64,000 nt of DNA, taken from contig JAISAU010000024.1 in NCBI GenBank assembly GCA_031266555.1, positions 32,671-96,670 on the forward strand. Direction: 5' to 3'. Under the pieces are notes generated by a model, which saw nothing but the letters and a program-made list of their open reading frames with translations, ran no database searches and was not told the origin of the DNA. Positions 8,400 through 18,790 of this stretch are shown here, piece by piece (within the stretch, counting starts at the first letter, position 1; the number at the start of each line of letters is the position of its first letter). Source of the DNA: Campylobacteraceae bacterium. GTDB lineage: Bacteria; Campylobacterota; Campylobacteria; Campylobacterales; Campylobacteraceae. The position numbers were made by a program, and so were the translations under genes.

Positions 8400-9065
8400 T
8401 TACATACGTCCTTTTAAAGTTATTAGGCAAAAAGAGCATAGCAATAAAGATAAGATTAACATATCTGAAGGCGGAAAACACAACATTCCCAAAAGTCCGA
8501 TTATTAAAGATAAAAACAGCGTTTTTTTAGCTCTGCTTTTTTGATAAATCTCTACGCTTAACACTACAAAAAGAGCAGTTAATGCAAACTCTATGCCTTT
8601 AAAATCAAAAGAGGATAAACGTCCGCCAAGAGAACCTATAAGAGTTCCAACTACCCAATACGTTTGATTTAAAAGCGTTATGGTTACGACCGTTTTTTCT
8701 TTATCATCTTTAGATAGTTCAAAAGTTCTTAAAAGCGCGAAAGTCTCGTCGGTAAGTCCGAAAATAGCGTATTTTTTCGCAAATCCCTTTAACGCTTTAA
8801 ATTCGCTTATCATAGAAAGTCCATAAAAAAAGTGGCGAAGATTTAGTAAAAATATAGCTATAAATATCTCAGCCAAAGAGGCTATTTCGCTAAAAAGTAA
8901 AACGCATAAAAATTGCGCCGAACCGGCATAGACAAAAATGCTCATTAAAAAAGCGTAATACCAAGCAATTCCTGATTTAACGGCTAAAAGCCCAAAAGCT
9001 ATGCCTAAAGGAATATAACCCATAAATACCGGAATACTCAAGCGAAAAATTTTAAAAAAGCTCAA
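8400..9065 (-). CDS. azlC: Branched-chain amino acid permease, AzlC family
   Basis: 221 residues with multiple hydrophobic segments. PVFMGYIPLGIAFGLLA and YAGSAQF are the family signature, as is LNLRHFFYG. Together with AzlD it forms an inner-membrane exporter for branched-chain amino acids or analogues (YgaZH family). The start is a TTG at 9065 with AAGGCG upstream; no ATG fits. First gene of azlC-azlD-GNAT. Confidence 0.88.
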   Translation of the reverse strand: MSFFKIFRLSIPVFMGYIPLGIAFGLLAVKSGIAWYYAFLMSIFVYAGSAQFLCVLLFSEIASLAEIFIAIFLLNLRHFFYGLSMISEFKALKGFAKKYAIFGLTDETFALLRTFELSKDDKEKTVVTITLLNQTYWVVGTLIGSLGGRLSSFDFKGIEFALTALFVVLSVEIYQKSRAKKTLFLSLIIGLLGMLCFPPSDMLILSLLLCSFCLITLKGRM

Positions 9066-9257
9066 AAGCGACGCCTTAGCAATTGAATATTAAAAATCAA
9101 TAATCATATCAATAAAATTGTAAATTATCTCTTATCTCCTTTTTTTATCGCGGCAACAGTTGATTTTACCTTTACATGTAGTGAGAATTTTAAATTTAAC
9201 GTTCGACTTTTATCGTAACTACTATTGATTTTACTTTTCCTTACATGTGAGAGCAAA

Positions 9258-9289
9258 CCCAAAACAGACTTGTTTTAGTCTGCTTTGGG
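9258..9289 (-). terminator. Terminator hairpin of the autotransporter gene
   Basis: Inverted repeat cccaaaacagact / agtctgctttggg with one G-U type mismatch and a 6-base loop, about 20 bases past the autotransporter stop codon. On the minus strand it is followed by a short T-rich stretch. A TACATGTG motif lies just beyond it. Confidence 0.6.
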
Positions 9290-9309
9290 CGATTGAAAGT
9301 TTAAAAAGA

Positions 9310-12300
9310 TTAAAAACTGTATTTGTATCCGAGATTTGCTTTTTTGTTATTAAAACTATCTCCGATTTGATAAGTTCCTTCAAAATATATATGATGGTCG
9401 TCGCCTATAGTTGACGTGATACCTACCGCGTTATCAAACACATCTCCGTCTAACTTGTAAGTTTGCTTATCGCCGCTACTATTAAAACTATACGATATAT
9501 CGCCGTCAAACTCTTTTATATATCCTATCTTATAATATACGTTTGTTTTATCTTTGAGGCTGTAACCAATAATAGTTCCCGCTCTTCCCAAGATTGAGTT
9601 ATAGCTGTCAAACTTTGTCTTTAAACCAGACGACGCGACGCTTGTTCCTGACGATTGTTTGCTAAAGGTAAATTCGGCTTGAGGCTCTATATAAAAACCG
9701 CTGCCGACATTAAATCTTTTTCCGCTCTCAATAGATAAAGAGTACGAGTTAGCGTTCGCGTCTCCTTTTATATACGCTCCGTTTGAGGTTGTCATGTCAA
9801 ACTCATTGTCATTTTTCGTATATTTTAAAAGAGTGTCGACATAAAATTTATTCTCATTTTTATATGAGGCGTATAAACCAAAATCATAAGAACTGACCTC
9901 TCCGTTTCCTTGCTTATAATTAATATCCGTTTTTGAGACGCCAAACGTAAGACCTATAAAACCTTTAGCGTTTCCAATATTATATATCCTGTCAAATCCC
10001 GCTTGTAACCCGTAGTAGGAAGTATCTTGTATATTAAATTTTTTATCAAACGAATCCAGCTCTCCCGCATATGTTCTAACCCAAATATCATCAAGCGTAT
10101 CTCTGTCGGTGTCAAGCTCTCCCATTCTTTGAAGCAGCGTTTGAGTATTGGCGTAGTTGGAGATATAGTTTATATTGGAAAAACTTATTGACGAGGAAGC
10201 TATAGGGTTTATAGTGGGACCGCCGGACGAACCGCCGCCGGAATTATTGGAAATTCCTGTGGTTAAATATTGGGTATTGTTTATATCGTTTATGCGATAA
10301 GTATACGCTCCTATATAAACCTCGCCTGTAAATACGGCGTTATATGTTCCGCTTTGATTTTGCTCCACAACCAAAAATGTTTCGCTTCCATCAACTGTGT
10401 AACCTCCTAAAGCGCTATCGTCAAATATCAATTTGTGATTTCCCGAAGAGCTGTCGTTTATCGTTATCAAATCCCCAGTTTCGCTTAAATTTATTCTTTG
10501 ATAAAAAACTCCGTTGCCTGAAAGATTGTCAATAATCAGATTCGCGTAAGATGGGCTTTTGGTTAAATCAACTTTAGCTTCGTTTGTTAAGGAAAGATTT
10601 GTCAAAGAGGAGTTACCTTTTAATCTCCATAACGAGTTACTTCCATCAAGCGCTAAATCTATGCGTCCGCTGTTCAGTATCGTGTTTCCTATAAAAGTGG
10701 AACCCTCTTTCAAATCCAAATCAACAATACCGTTATTTACAGCCGTTATATCTCCCAAGATATTCAATTTTGACGAACCGCTTGTTTGGATTATGCCGTT
10801 TGAGGCGGAATACAAAGCATAAGAATTATCGCCAAGAACCGATATATTTGTATTGGTATTTAAAACAATCCCTACAACCGAATCATTATTGCTTCTGCCT
10901 TCAACAAACAAAGCGTGAGAACCGTCTCCCTCTGTAGAGATATAAGAGTTTTTACCAATGACAGTAGTCGCATTGCCAGCATATGAGGGAGTCGTCCCAG
11001 CGTACGCTAAAGTATGAACGGCGTGAGAAGCGTTTCCTATGGTAGCTATAAAAGCGTTATCGCCGACTGTAACATTGCTTCTATCATAAGTCTCAAGAGC
11101 GGTGGCAGTATTTCCATGCGTTAAAATGGTCAAATTGTCGCCGAATGTTCCCACACTTCTTTCCCTGATTTGAACGCCTACGGCTTGGTTTCCATATGTG
11201 GTTATTAGGGCGTTATTACCTAAAAGCAAATTACCGTAACTGCCTCTGATTTTTATGCCAAAACCTCCTTCGTTACTGCTGCTCTGACCCGTATATCTTC
11301 CCTCTCCGTATGTAGTTATTCGCGCGTTATCGCCTATTATGACATTCGCGTAACTGCTGGCGCTTATCGCGCTGGCGTCATATCCATATGTAGTTATAAT
11401 AGCGTTATCGCCTGTAACAAAAAAAGAACTTACCGAACTATCTCCTGTAAACTGTACAGCATGCGGATTATTTGTCCCTGTGGGAGTCGCGTTGCCATAT
11501 GTCGTTATGACGGCATTGTCTCCCAAAAAAACTCCTTTTGAGGCGCTATCAATCATTATTGCTTTGGAACCGTTGTTTCCGTATGTAATAATGGTCGCAT
11601 TATCGCCCATATAAACGGCTGCATTTGTATTTCTGGCGGCAACAGCAAAAGCGTTCGCTCCTTGCGTGCTTACCAACGCGTTATCACCTATGGTGATATC
11701 AGAATTTTTAACGCCCATATAAATTCCATAAGACCACCACCCTGTAGTTGGCGATAGTCCGCATTGTCCGCAATTTGGGTCTCCTCCTATCGTAACTATA
11801 GATGCGTTATCGCCTATAGTTATATGAACATTATCATTACCGGTAGAGCCAATACCGCCTACACCGTAACTTCCAACTCCCGTTGTCAAAATATTCGCGT
11901 TATCGCCGATAGTGATGCTTGAGTTAAAGCCGGCGTATACTCCGTGACTTCTGCTTTGGGATGGAAAATCCGAACCGTACGTAATTATGTTGGCGTTATC
12001 TCCTATGTTGATATTGGAATTAGACGTTGCGTAAACGGCGTGAGAATCGGTACCGTTTGTAACTATATAAGCACTATTACCTATACTGATATTTGAACCG
12101 CTCTGTGCATTAAGAGCATATGAACCAACGCCGTTTGTGCTTACAAAAGCGCTGTCTCCTACGTCTATATTCGCACCGTTTTGAGCATTAATTGCATGCG
12201 AATTTGCGCCTGTTGTACTAATGTTAGAACCATCCGCTATGGTTATATCTGCGGCTGATGAAAGCAAAGCATAAGCCCCGTTGCCTTTTGTCAAAATATA

Positions 12301-14043
12301 AGAGTTATCGCCTATATTTATATGTGAACCGCTTTGCGAATAAACAGCTGACGAACCGTCGCCTTCTGTAGTTATGCTTGAGTTACCGCTTACATTTATA
12401 TCAGAATATACTTGTGCCGCAAGCGCGTAAGAGTTTATACCCGCCGTACCGACAGAAGCGTTATCCGCTATATTTATGCTTGAACCAGCGTCAATACTTC
12501 TACCCTCGGAAGTAACGGCATAAGAACCGTCTCCTTGTGTAGTTATAAACGCATTTTTTCCTATAATGGTAGTCGCATTGGCATTGCTTGTTGAAGTGCC
12601 TACTAAAGTGCGAACCGCATGAGAGACATCTCCTTGCGTAATTATAAAAGCGTTATCGCCAACTGTAACGTTACTCCTATCAAATGTCTCAAGAGCGGTG
12701 GCAGTATTTCCATATGTTAGGATAGTTAAATTATCGCCGAAAATTCCTACGCTTTTCTCTCTGATTTGCACTCCCAGCGATTGATTTCCGTATGTAGTTA
12801 TGATGGCGTTATTGCCTACCGTAATCTTATCGTCTCCAACGCCATCATAACCATTTCTGATTTTTATACCAAAACCGCCTTCATTATTGCTACTCTGACC
12901 CGTATATCTTCCTTCTCCATATGTAGTGATACGCGCATTATCGCCTATTGATATACTTGAATCGGTAAATTGAACCGCGCTGGCAAGATACCCATAAGTA
13001 GCTATATTGGCGTTATCGCCGATAATTAAATTCGCTCCCCCTCCTCCATATACCGCATGAGGCTGACCGTTGTATCTGCTGTCGTCATAATAAATCGTCG
13101 TACCTGTGGAAGTTATAACAGCATTGTCGCCTATCGTGGCATTTCCTCCGCTTAACATACTTACCGCATGTGAATTACGATTTCCATTTGCGGTAATAAT
13201 CGTATTATCGCCAATATACGCGACACTGCTGGCTCTGCCAAGATTTAGCGCACTTCCCCATCCTTGAATGCTTATGTTTGCGTCATTGCCTATTATTACT
13301 GTAGAACCGACAGCCGTAGTGCCTAAGACATAAACCGCGGTAGACGCCCACCCTTCGCCTATCAACCCGCACATTCCGCAATATTGGTTACCTCCTATGG
13401 TAGCTATAGTCGCATTATTACCGATAAGTAAAATAGAATCCTCATAAGTAGCGACGCCGTAACTGCCAACTCCAGTTGTCAAAATATTCGCGTTATCGCC
13501 GACAGTAACGTTTGAATATTGCGCTCTAATCCCATAACTCGTACTGACAGGCACTGCAACGCCGTGAGTTGTCGGAGGTATGTCGGGACCATAAGTGCTT
13601 ATTTTGGCATTATCCCCTATATTTATATTTGAATAACTTTCCGCGTTTACAGCATGCGAATTAGTGCTATTTGTAATCAAATTCACATTATTGCCTACAC
13701 TGATATTAGCGCCGTTTTGTGCGTAAACGGCATAAGCGTTTGCGCCTTTGGTATCAACGTTTAATCCGTTAAAACTCCAAGTTCCGTTATTGTTGTTATG
13801 CACGCCGTGCATACCGCCGCTTGTTACGCCTACCTCCAACAATGACGAACTTGAAACTCCGCTTGAAGCGTTCGCGTAAATATCCGAATTTACCGTTTCA
13901 TCGCAAACTACATGTCCTCCTCCCAAATCAACGCAATCAGCGTTAAGATTTGAAACCAAAAACAAACCGACAAAAATAAAAATATAAGAAAAACTTCTCA
14001 CACTTTTCTTGTTGTCGCAACTATTTGAGTATATTTTATACAT
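9310..14043 (-). CDS. Very large autotransporter adhesin with GDNA-type repeats
   Basis: 1577 residues. A signal peptide ends about residue 35 (SNLNA). The passenger consists of about thirty units of roughly 23-35 residues with core IGDNAxITTxG...SYAV, a pattern expected for a right-handed beta-helix. A Gly/Ser linker (NNSGGGSSGG) precedes a C-terminal beta-barrel of about 280 residues ending in YKYSF, the terminal Phe typical of outer-membrane barrels: type Va secretion, passenger exposed on the cell surface. Twelve units are duplicated in order: one block at about 13640-12540, the second at about 12020-10920. Two CGxCG motifs occur, one in each block. GGAGAGGGG precedes the ATG. No protease triad was seen; an adhesin is likelier than an enzyme. 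Confidence 0.9.
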   Translation of the reverse strand: MYKIYSNSCDNKKSVRSFSYIFIFVGLFLVSNLNADCVDLGGGHVVCDETVNSDIYANASSGVSSSSLLEVGVTSGGMHGVHNNNNGTWSFNGLNVDTKGANAYAVYAQNGANISVGNNVNLITNSTNSHAVNAESYSNINIGDNAKISTYGPDIPPTTHGVAVPVSTSYGIRAQYSNVTVGDNANILTTGVGSYGVATYEDSILLIGNNATIATIGGNQYCGMCGLIGEGWASTAVYVLGTTAVGSTVIIGNDANISIQGWGSALNLGRASSVAYIGDNTIITANGNRNSHAVSMLSGGNATIGDNAVITSTGTTIYYDDSRYNGQPHAVYGGGGANLIIGDNANIATYGYLASAVQFTDSSISIGDNARITTYGEGRYTGQSSNNEGGFGIKIRNGYDGVGDDKITVGNNAIITTYGNQSLGVQIREKSVGIFGDNLTILTYGNTATALETFDRSNVTVGDNAFIITQGDVSHAVRTLVGTSTSNANATTIIGKNAFITTQGDGSYAVTSEGRSIDAGSSINIADNASVGTAGINSYALAAQVYSDINVSGNSSITTEGDGSSAVYSQSGSHINIGDNSYILTKGNGAYALLSSAADITIADGSNISTTGANSHAINAQNGANIDVGDSAFVSTNGVGSYALNAQSGSNISIGNSAYIVTNGTDSHAVYATSNSNINIGDNANIITYGSDFPSQSRSHGVYAGFNSSITIGDNANILTTGVGSYGVGGIGSTGNDNVHITIGDNASIVTIGGDPNCGQCGLSPTTGWWSYGIYMGVKNSDITIGDNALVSTQGANAFAVAARNTNAAVYMGDNATIITYGNNGSKAIMIDSASKGVFLGDNAVITTYGNATPTGTNNPHAVQFTGDSSVSSFFVTGDNAIITTYGYDASAISASSYANVIIGDNARITTYGEGRYTGQSSSNEGGFGIKIRGSYGNLLLGNNALITTYGNQAVGVQIRERSVGTFGDNLTILTHGNTATALETYDRSNVTVGDNAFIATIGNASHAVHTLAYAGTTPSYAGNATTVIGKNSYISTEGDGSHALFVEGRSNNDSVVGIVLNTNTNISVLGDNSYALYSASNGIIQTSGSSKLNILGDITAVNNGIVDLDLKEGSTFIGNTILNSGRIDLALDGSNSLWRLKGNSSLTNLSLTNEAKVDLTKSPSYANLIIDNLSGNGVFYQRINLSETGDLITINDSSSGNHKLIFDDSALGGYTVDGSETFLVVEQNQSGTYNAVFTGEVYIGAYTYRINDINNTQYLTTGISNNSGGGSSGGPTINPIASSSISFSNINYISNYANTQTLLQRMGELDTDRDTLDDIWVRTYAGELDSFDKKFNIQDTSYYGLQAGFDRIYNIGNAKGFIGLTFGVSKTDINYKQGNGEVSSYDFGLYASYKNENKFYVDTLLKYTKNDNEFDMTTSNGAYIKGDANANSYSLSIESGKRFNVGSGFYIEPQAEFTFSKQSSGTSVASSGLKTKFDSYNSILGRAGTIIGYSLKDKTNVYYKIGYIKEFDGDISYSFNSSGDKQTYKLDGDVFDNAVGITSTIGDDHHIYFEGTYQIGDSFNNKKANLGYKYSF

Positions 14044-14283
14044 ATTAGCCCCTCTCCATTAATAGATTGCGAATTATATATCTTGAAATATTAAAATGAT
14101 ATTAATAACGATATGTATTATCAATATAAATTTCACGATTGTCAATAATTTTTGAGCCGTTTTGTTGGTTGAAGCATATAAATGCGCCTTAATATGCGAG
14201 AAACTTATCGTTTCATTTAAATATAATTTCTTACATGTAACTATAAATCCTACGAAGACTTAAAGCTCTTAGAGCAAAATTTA

Positions 14284-14634
14284 GTTGAACTGGAATAAAG
14301 ATTATATTGAAATAAATTGCTGTCTTGATAATAATGAAAGCAATTTAATTAAGTTGAACCAAAACAAGTATTGTGTTGAAATAAGAAGGTTACGATGCAC
14401 CGTTCTGTATCGCTGTTGCGTTGAACAAAAACAAAGGTTGTATTGAAATCAAAAATATGACGCTTGGGATATAGGAATATACACTAAGTTGAACTGAGAC
14501 AAGTGTTGTCTTAAAATCGGCAAAGCGTTAGAAACTGTTTTAGACGCTTTAAGTTGAGCTGAAAGTGTTGTATCAAAATCTTTTGCGGCGAATTTTGTAA
14601 AAAGTAAAAGAACTTTGTAAGGTTGTATTGGAAT
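14284..14634 (+). CRISPR. Decayed CRISPR-like array: six degenerate ~30-base repeats, no cas genes
   Basis: Six related units at 14284-14313, 14353-14382, 14420-14449, 14488-14517, 14553-14579 and about 14604-14634. The shared pattern begins GTTGAACTGAAAC and ends GTGTTGTATTGAAAT, about 30 bases, with the 3' ATTGAAAT common in type I-B and III repeats. The intervals between units are 39, 37, 38, 35 and about 24 bases and are unrelated to each other. Every repeat differs from the others by several substitutions, the fifth has lost three bases and the sixth is badly worn. No cas gene lies in the window. This fits a dead array; another degenerate interspersed repeat is possible. Confidence 0.62.
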
Positions 14635-14659
14635 ATGGACGTTTTCGGCGCATTAATAT

Positions 14660-14975
14660 GTAACTTCTTACATGTAAGCACATGTAGAGCAAATATATAT
14701 GTTAATCAACAAAATAATTTCATACATGTAACGCTTTTAACTGCTTTTATACAAAATTTTATTTCAAAAATAATCTATACATGTAACCGCATGTGAAGTA
14801 AAATAATAATTTAATACAGGCGTATTTGGTTAACTACCAAACATAATTTCATACATGTAGTGTTTTTAACTGCTTTTAACAAAGTTTCCATCTCAAAAAA
14901 TAATCTCTACATGTAGAGCAAAATATATGTTAATCAATAAAATCATTTCATACATGTAGCGTTTTTTGACTGTTT
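14660..14975. repeat. Imperfect tandem repeat rich in TACATGTA
   Basis: Three copies of atttcatacatgta followed by a gcttttaactgctttt-like block start at about 14717, 14845 and 14944. Between them come copies of aataatctctacatgta with gcaaaatatatgttaatcaa. Each unit carries TACATGTA palindromes (at least seven in about 300 bases). No coding capacity. With the CRISPR-like array it fills the 1-kb gap between the autotransporter and the response regulator; the stretch 14044-14283 holds only the autotransporter leader region and nothing else recognisable. Confidence 0.6.
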
Positions 14976-15048
14976 TTTTAGTTCTGATATGACGCATTAA
15001 CAAAAAAGGCAAAATGAAATTTGCTATGAGTTAAATAATCTCAGATAT

Positions 15049-15693
15049 TTAATTTAGCGCGTAACCTATCTCTTTAACTATTTTTATGGCGTTTTCGGGA
15101 AGTTTTTTACGTAACCTCTTGATAAGCGCTCTTATGTTTAATATGGAAGTATCCTCGCCCTCCCATATATACTCTTCCATTTCGTTAAACGTGACGATAC
15201 GCTGACGATTTTTTACAAAAAGCTCAAAAAATAGTATCTCTTTTTTCGCGAGCGGTATCTCTTTGCCTTTGTCGTCATATAGTCTGCTATTTTCATAATT
15301 AAACGTATATCCGCCCGTTAGGTTTATAACAGAAATTGTTGAAGACCTGCAAAACTTTTTAATTTTTTGCAAAAGCTCGTAATTAAAAAACGGCTTTTTC
15401 AAATAATCGTCAGCCCCTATTTCATAAGCTTTTTGAATATTGTCCAATTCGTGATTTGAACTAATGATAATAACCGGCACATTTTTGTGATACATTCTTA
15501 TAGTGTCAAGTATGCTTATGCCGTCAACGGATGGCACATTTATATCTAAAACATAGCAGTGATAACCGTTATTTATCGCGTTTAACGCCTCTTCTCCATC
15601 ATAAAAAACATCCGCTTTAAAGTCTTCTTGTTCTAAAGTGACTTTTATCAAATTCGCCAATCTCTCATTGTCTTCCAAGACTAAGATTTTCAT
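15049..15693 (-). CDS. OmpR-type response regulator
   Basis: 214 residues. Receiver domain about 1-120 with phospho-acceptor Asp50 (LDINVP), acidic residues E7/D8 and the conserved Lys in LKKPF. The C-terminal part has the winged-helix form of OmpR/PhoB regulators (FNEMEEYIWEG, ALIKRLRKKL). It overlaps the upstream kinase gene by four bases (ATGA), so the pair is one two-component system. Its target genes are not shown by the sequence; the nearest upstream transcription unit on the same strand is ansA-dcuA-aspA. Confidence 0.9.
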   Translation of the reverse strand: MKILVLEDNERLANLIKVTLEQEDFKADVFYDGEEALNAINNGYHCYVLDINVPSVDGISILDTIRMYHKNVPVIIISSNHELDNIQKAYEIGADDYLKKPFFNYELLQKIKKFCRSSTISVINLTGGYTFNYENSRLYDDKGKEIPLAKKEILFFELFVKNRQRIVTFNEMEEYIWEGEDTSILNIRALIKRLRKKLPENAIKIVKEIGYALN

Positions 15694-17522
15694 TTTACAG
15701 CCTCCAGAGATATTTTAAAACAAGCTCCGTCTTTTTTATTGAAAGCCTCTATTTTTCCGCCCATCTTATTTTCAATTATAAGTTTTGACATGTAAAGTCC
15801 TATGCCATGTCCGTTTTTCTTAGTCGTATAATAAGCGTCAAATATATGCAAAAACATATCGTCTCCTATGCCGCCCGCGTTATCGCTTATCTCTATAACG
15901 ACAAGCTCTTTTTTGTTGTATATGAAAAACTCTACTTGTCCTCTTTTTATCGCTCTTTTGCTTCTAAGTTCCGTTATCTGATCTTTGGCGTTATTTACGA
16001 TATTTAAAAGTATTTGCATAAACTCGTTTTTATAGCCGTAAACGGTTAGCCGTTCTGCCTTATTTTTATTTATAATGATGTCTATATAGTTGTATTTTAT
16101 CGTATGGTTTATAATCTTCATCATAGATTTTATAGCCTCTTCCACATTGAAAGTGACTTTAACGGCAGAAGGCGATATAAATTTTTGGAAATCGCTTATG
16201 GTGTCGGTCATATAGCGTATTTGAACCATAATATCTTTTACAAACTGACTGTTTTTGTCGCGCTCTTTAAAAGCGTGTTCTTGAGCTATGGTCGCTATCT
16301 CTACCAAAGGATTTTTCCACTGATGCGCGATGGAAGAAAATACTTCGCCAATTTCAGCCAATTTTGACTGTTGAATGACAAACTGTCTGTGTTTGTTTTT
16401 TTCAAGTTCAGCAAGGCGTAATTTTTTCTCATTTCTAACTCTCATGTAGATATTATGCAAAAGTCCTAAAATCAAAAAAACCAAAAGCGGCGAGATAATA
16501 AAAACGAAATTTATAAACTCTCTGTATTTGTCAAAAAACGTCTGCGGCATATTTATAATCGTATAATCTTTGACTGCGAGACTTGGCTGTAGATTGAACT
16601 CTTTCATCTTATTTAAATCAAATTGAAAAGAGTATTTGTCAAGCGTTGTAGTAAAAAGCGGCTTTAATTTGCCCTCTAAAATATCAATCGCGACCCTTCC
16701 CGTCTCTTGTCCGAGTTCGTCAATAAGCACAAGTTTACCGCCAAGCGCTCCTTTGCCCATAAAAAGAGTGTCAGTGACAAAAACAGGTAATTTAAGTTTT
16801 TCAATAGTTGTGGCTATTTGATTATTTCTATAAAAATTACCGTATTTATCGTTATAAAATCTTACATAAAAAATCGCTTCGTCATTTTTATATGAGGAAA
16901 ATCTCTCTTCAATTTCGTCTAAAGTAGACGCTCTTATATACTCTATATCGATATTTTTCTCATTCTTTTTCATCGCTTCAAGTATAAAAGGATTTGTATC
17001 GTCGCCATTTTCGCTTTTGTCGTTAATAATATAAAGTTTTTTCAAATTTGGAATCATTTTTGAAATCATAGCGATAATTTCGCCGATAGCTCTTCTTTCG
17101 TATACGCCAAAGATTTTATCTTCAAGCTTGCTCTCCTTTATCTCTTCAAGAGAGTTTCTCTCTATCCCTGAAAAAAGAATGGGTTCGCCGGTAAAAAGTT
17201 CATGATAGTATTGAAGTATAAAATCGTAAGCGAACTTGTCAATTACGATAATCAAGTCATATTTGCGATTTTGTAATTGAAGTTTATAAAGTTCTAATAA
17301 CTTTTTGTAGTATTCTCGCGAATTGATTCTTTTTGAGTCCATATATAAAACGTTGACGGTTATATCTATGTGTGAGTTAAGGACGCTCTCCAAGCCTTTT
17401 ATCACATCGTCGCTCCATTGAAAGCCGCGATGATACGAGTTAATGACAAGCACTTGTTTATCTTCGGCAAAAACGCAATTTGTCATCAATAATAAAATAA
17501 AAATTTTTATGCAAAATCTCAT
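15690..17522 (-). CDS. Sensor histidine kinase with periplasmic ABC-substrate-binding-like domain
   Basis: 610 residues. Signal sequence ending near residue 19 (CVFA), then about 310 residues resembling the ABC_sub_bind sensor domain (QVLVINSYHRGFQWSDD, IVIDKFAYDFI), a transmembrane helix near 335-357, a short coiled region, the H-box IAHQWKNPL with the phospho-accepting His, the N-box NIVNNAKD and G-boxes DNAGGIG and GHGIGLYMSK. H-boxes of the AHQWxxPL form are common in Campylobacterota kinases. It should sense a small solute in the periplasm. An amino acid or dicarboxylate would suit the neighbouring ansA-dcuA-aspA genes, but this is inference. Start ATG at 17522. Confidence 0.87.
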   Translation of the reverse strand: MRFCIKIFILLLMTNCVFAEDKQVLVINSYHRGFQWSDDVIKGLESVLNSHIDITVNVLYMDSKRINSREYYKKLLELYKLQLQNRKYDLIIVIDKFAYDFILQYYHELFTGEPILFSGIERNSLEEIKESKLEDKIFGVYERRAIGEIIAMISKMIPNLKKLYIINDKSENGDDTNPFILEAMKKNEKNIDIEYIRASTLDEIEERFSSYKNDEAIFYVRFYNDKYGNFYRNNQIATTIEKLKLPVFVTDTLFMGKGALGGKLVLIDELGQETGRVAIDILEGKLKPLFTTTLDKYSFQFDLNKMKEFNLQPSLAVKDYTIINMPQTFFDKYREFINFVFIISPLLVFLILGLLHNIYMRVRNEKKLRLAELEKNKHRQFVIQQSKLAEIGEVFSSIAHQWKNPLVEIATIAQEHAFKERDKNSQFVKDIMVQIRYMTDTISDFQKFISPSAVKVTFNVEEAIKSMMKIINHTIKYNYIDIIINKNKAERLTVYGYKNEFMQILLNIVNNAKDQITELRSKRAIKRGQVEFFIYNKKELVVIEISDNAGGIGDDMFLHIFDAYYTTKKNGHGIGLYMSKLIIENKMGGKIEAFNKKDGACFKISLEAVK

Positions 17523-17573
17523 TAATTCACAACACCAAAAAAAATATAAGGTATTTTAGCGAAAAAAAGTATC

Positions 17574-17606
17574 TTTCCTTGTTACCTTTTTCAAATAACA
17601 AGGAAA
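17574..17606 (-). terminator. Terminator hairpin after ansA
   Basis: Perfect 11-bp inverted repeat tttccttgtta / taacaaggaaa with an 11-base loop, just beyond the ansA stop codon. On the minus strand the stem is followed by AGATACTTTTTTTCGC, a T-run. It separates ansA from the downstream kinase gene. Confidence 0.72.
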
Positions 17607-17622
17607 AGTTAAAATGGGTTAT

Positions 17623-18696
<1,074 letters not shown>

Positions 18697-18724
18697 TCAA
18701 ATCACAAATCTACCCTAAGTAAAA

Positions 18725-18752
18725 GATAGAACGCTTATACATGTACGCATAA
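18725..18752 (-). terminator. Hairpin between dcuA and ansA
   Basis: Inverted repeat gatagaacgcttat / ataaacgctctatc with two mismatches; the loop contains ACATGTA. It lies about 40 bases past the dcuA stop. No strong T-run is seen, so it may only attenuate read-through into ansA or stabilise the 3' end. Confidence 0.42.
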
Positions 18753-18790
18753 ACGCTCTATCAATCTCCTTTAGAAAACTTTGAAAGTTT

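Noticed and set aside
9310..14043. Regular 'gcgttatcgcc' periodicity that could be mistaken for a CRISPR array
   Set aside because: It is in frame, encodes the GDNA repeats of the autotransporter, and the intervening sequence is also related between units.
14044..15048. tRNA or other structured RNA gene in the 1-kb gap
   Set aside because: No cloverleaf, T-loop or CCA pattern was found; content is explained by the degenerate repeats.
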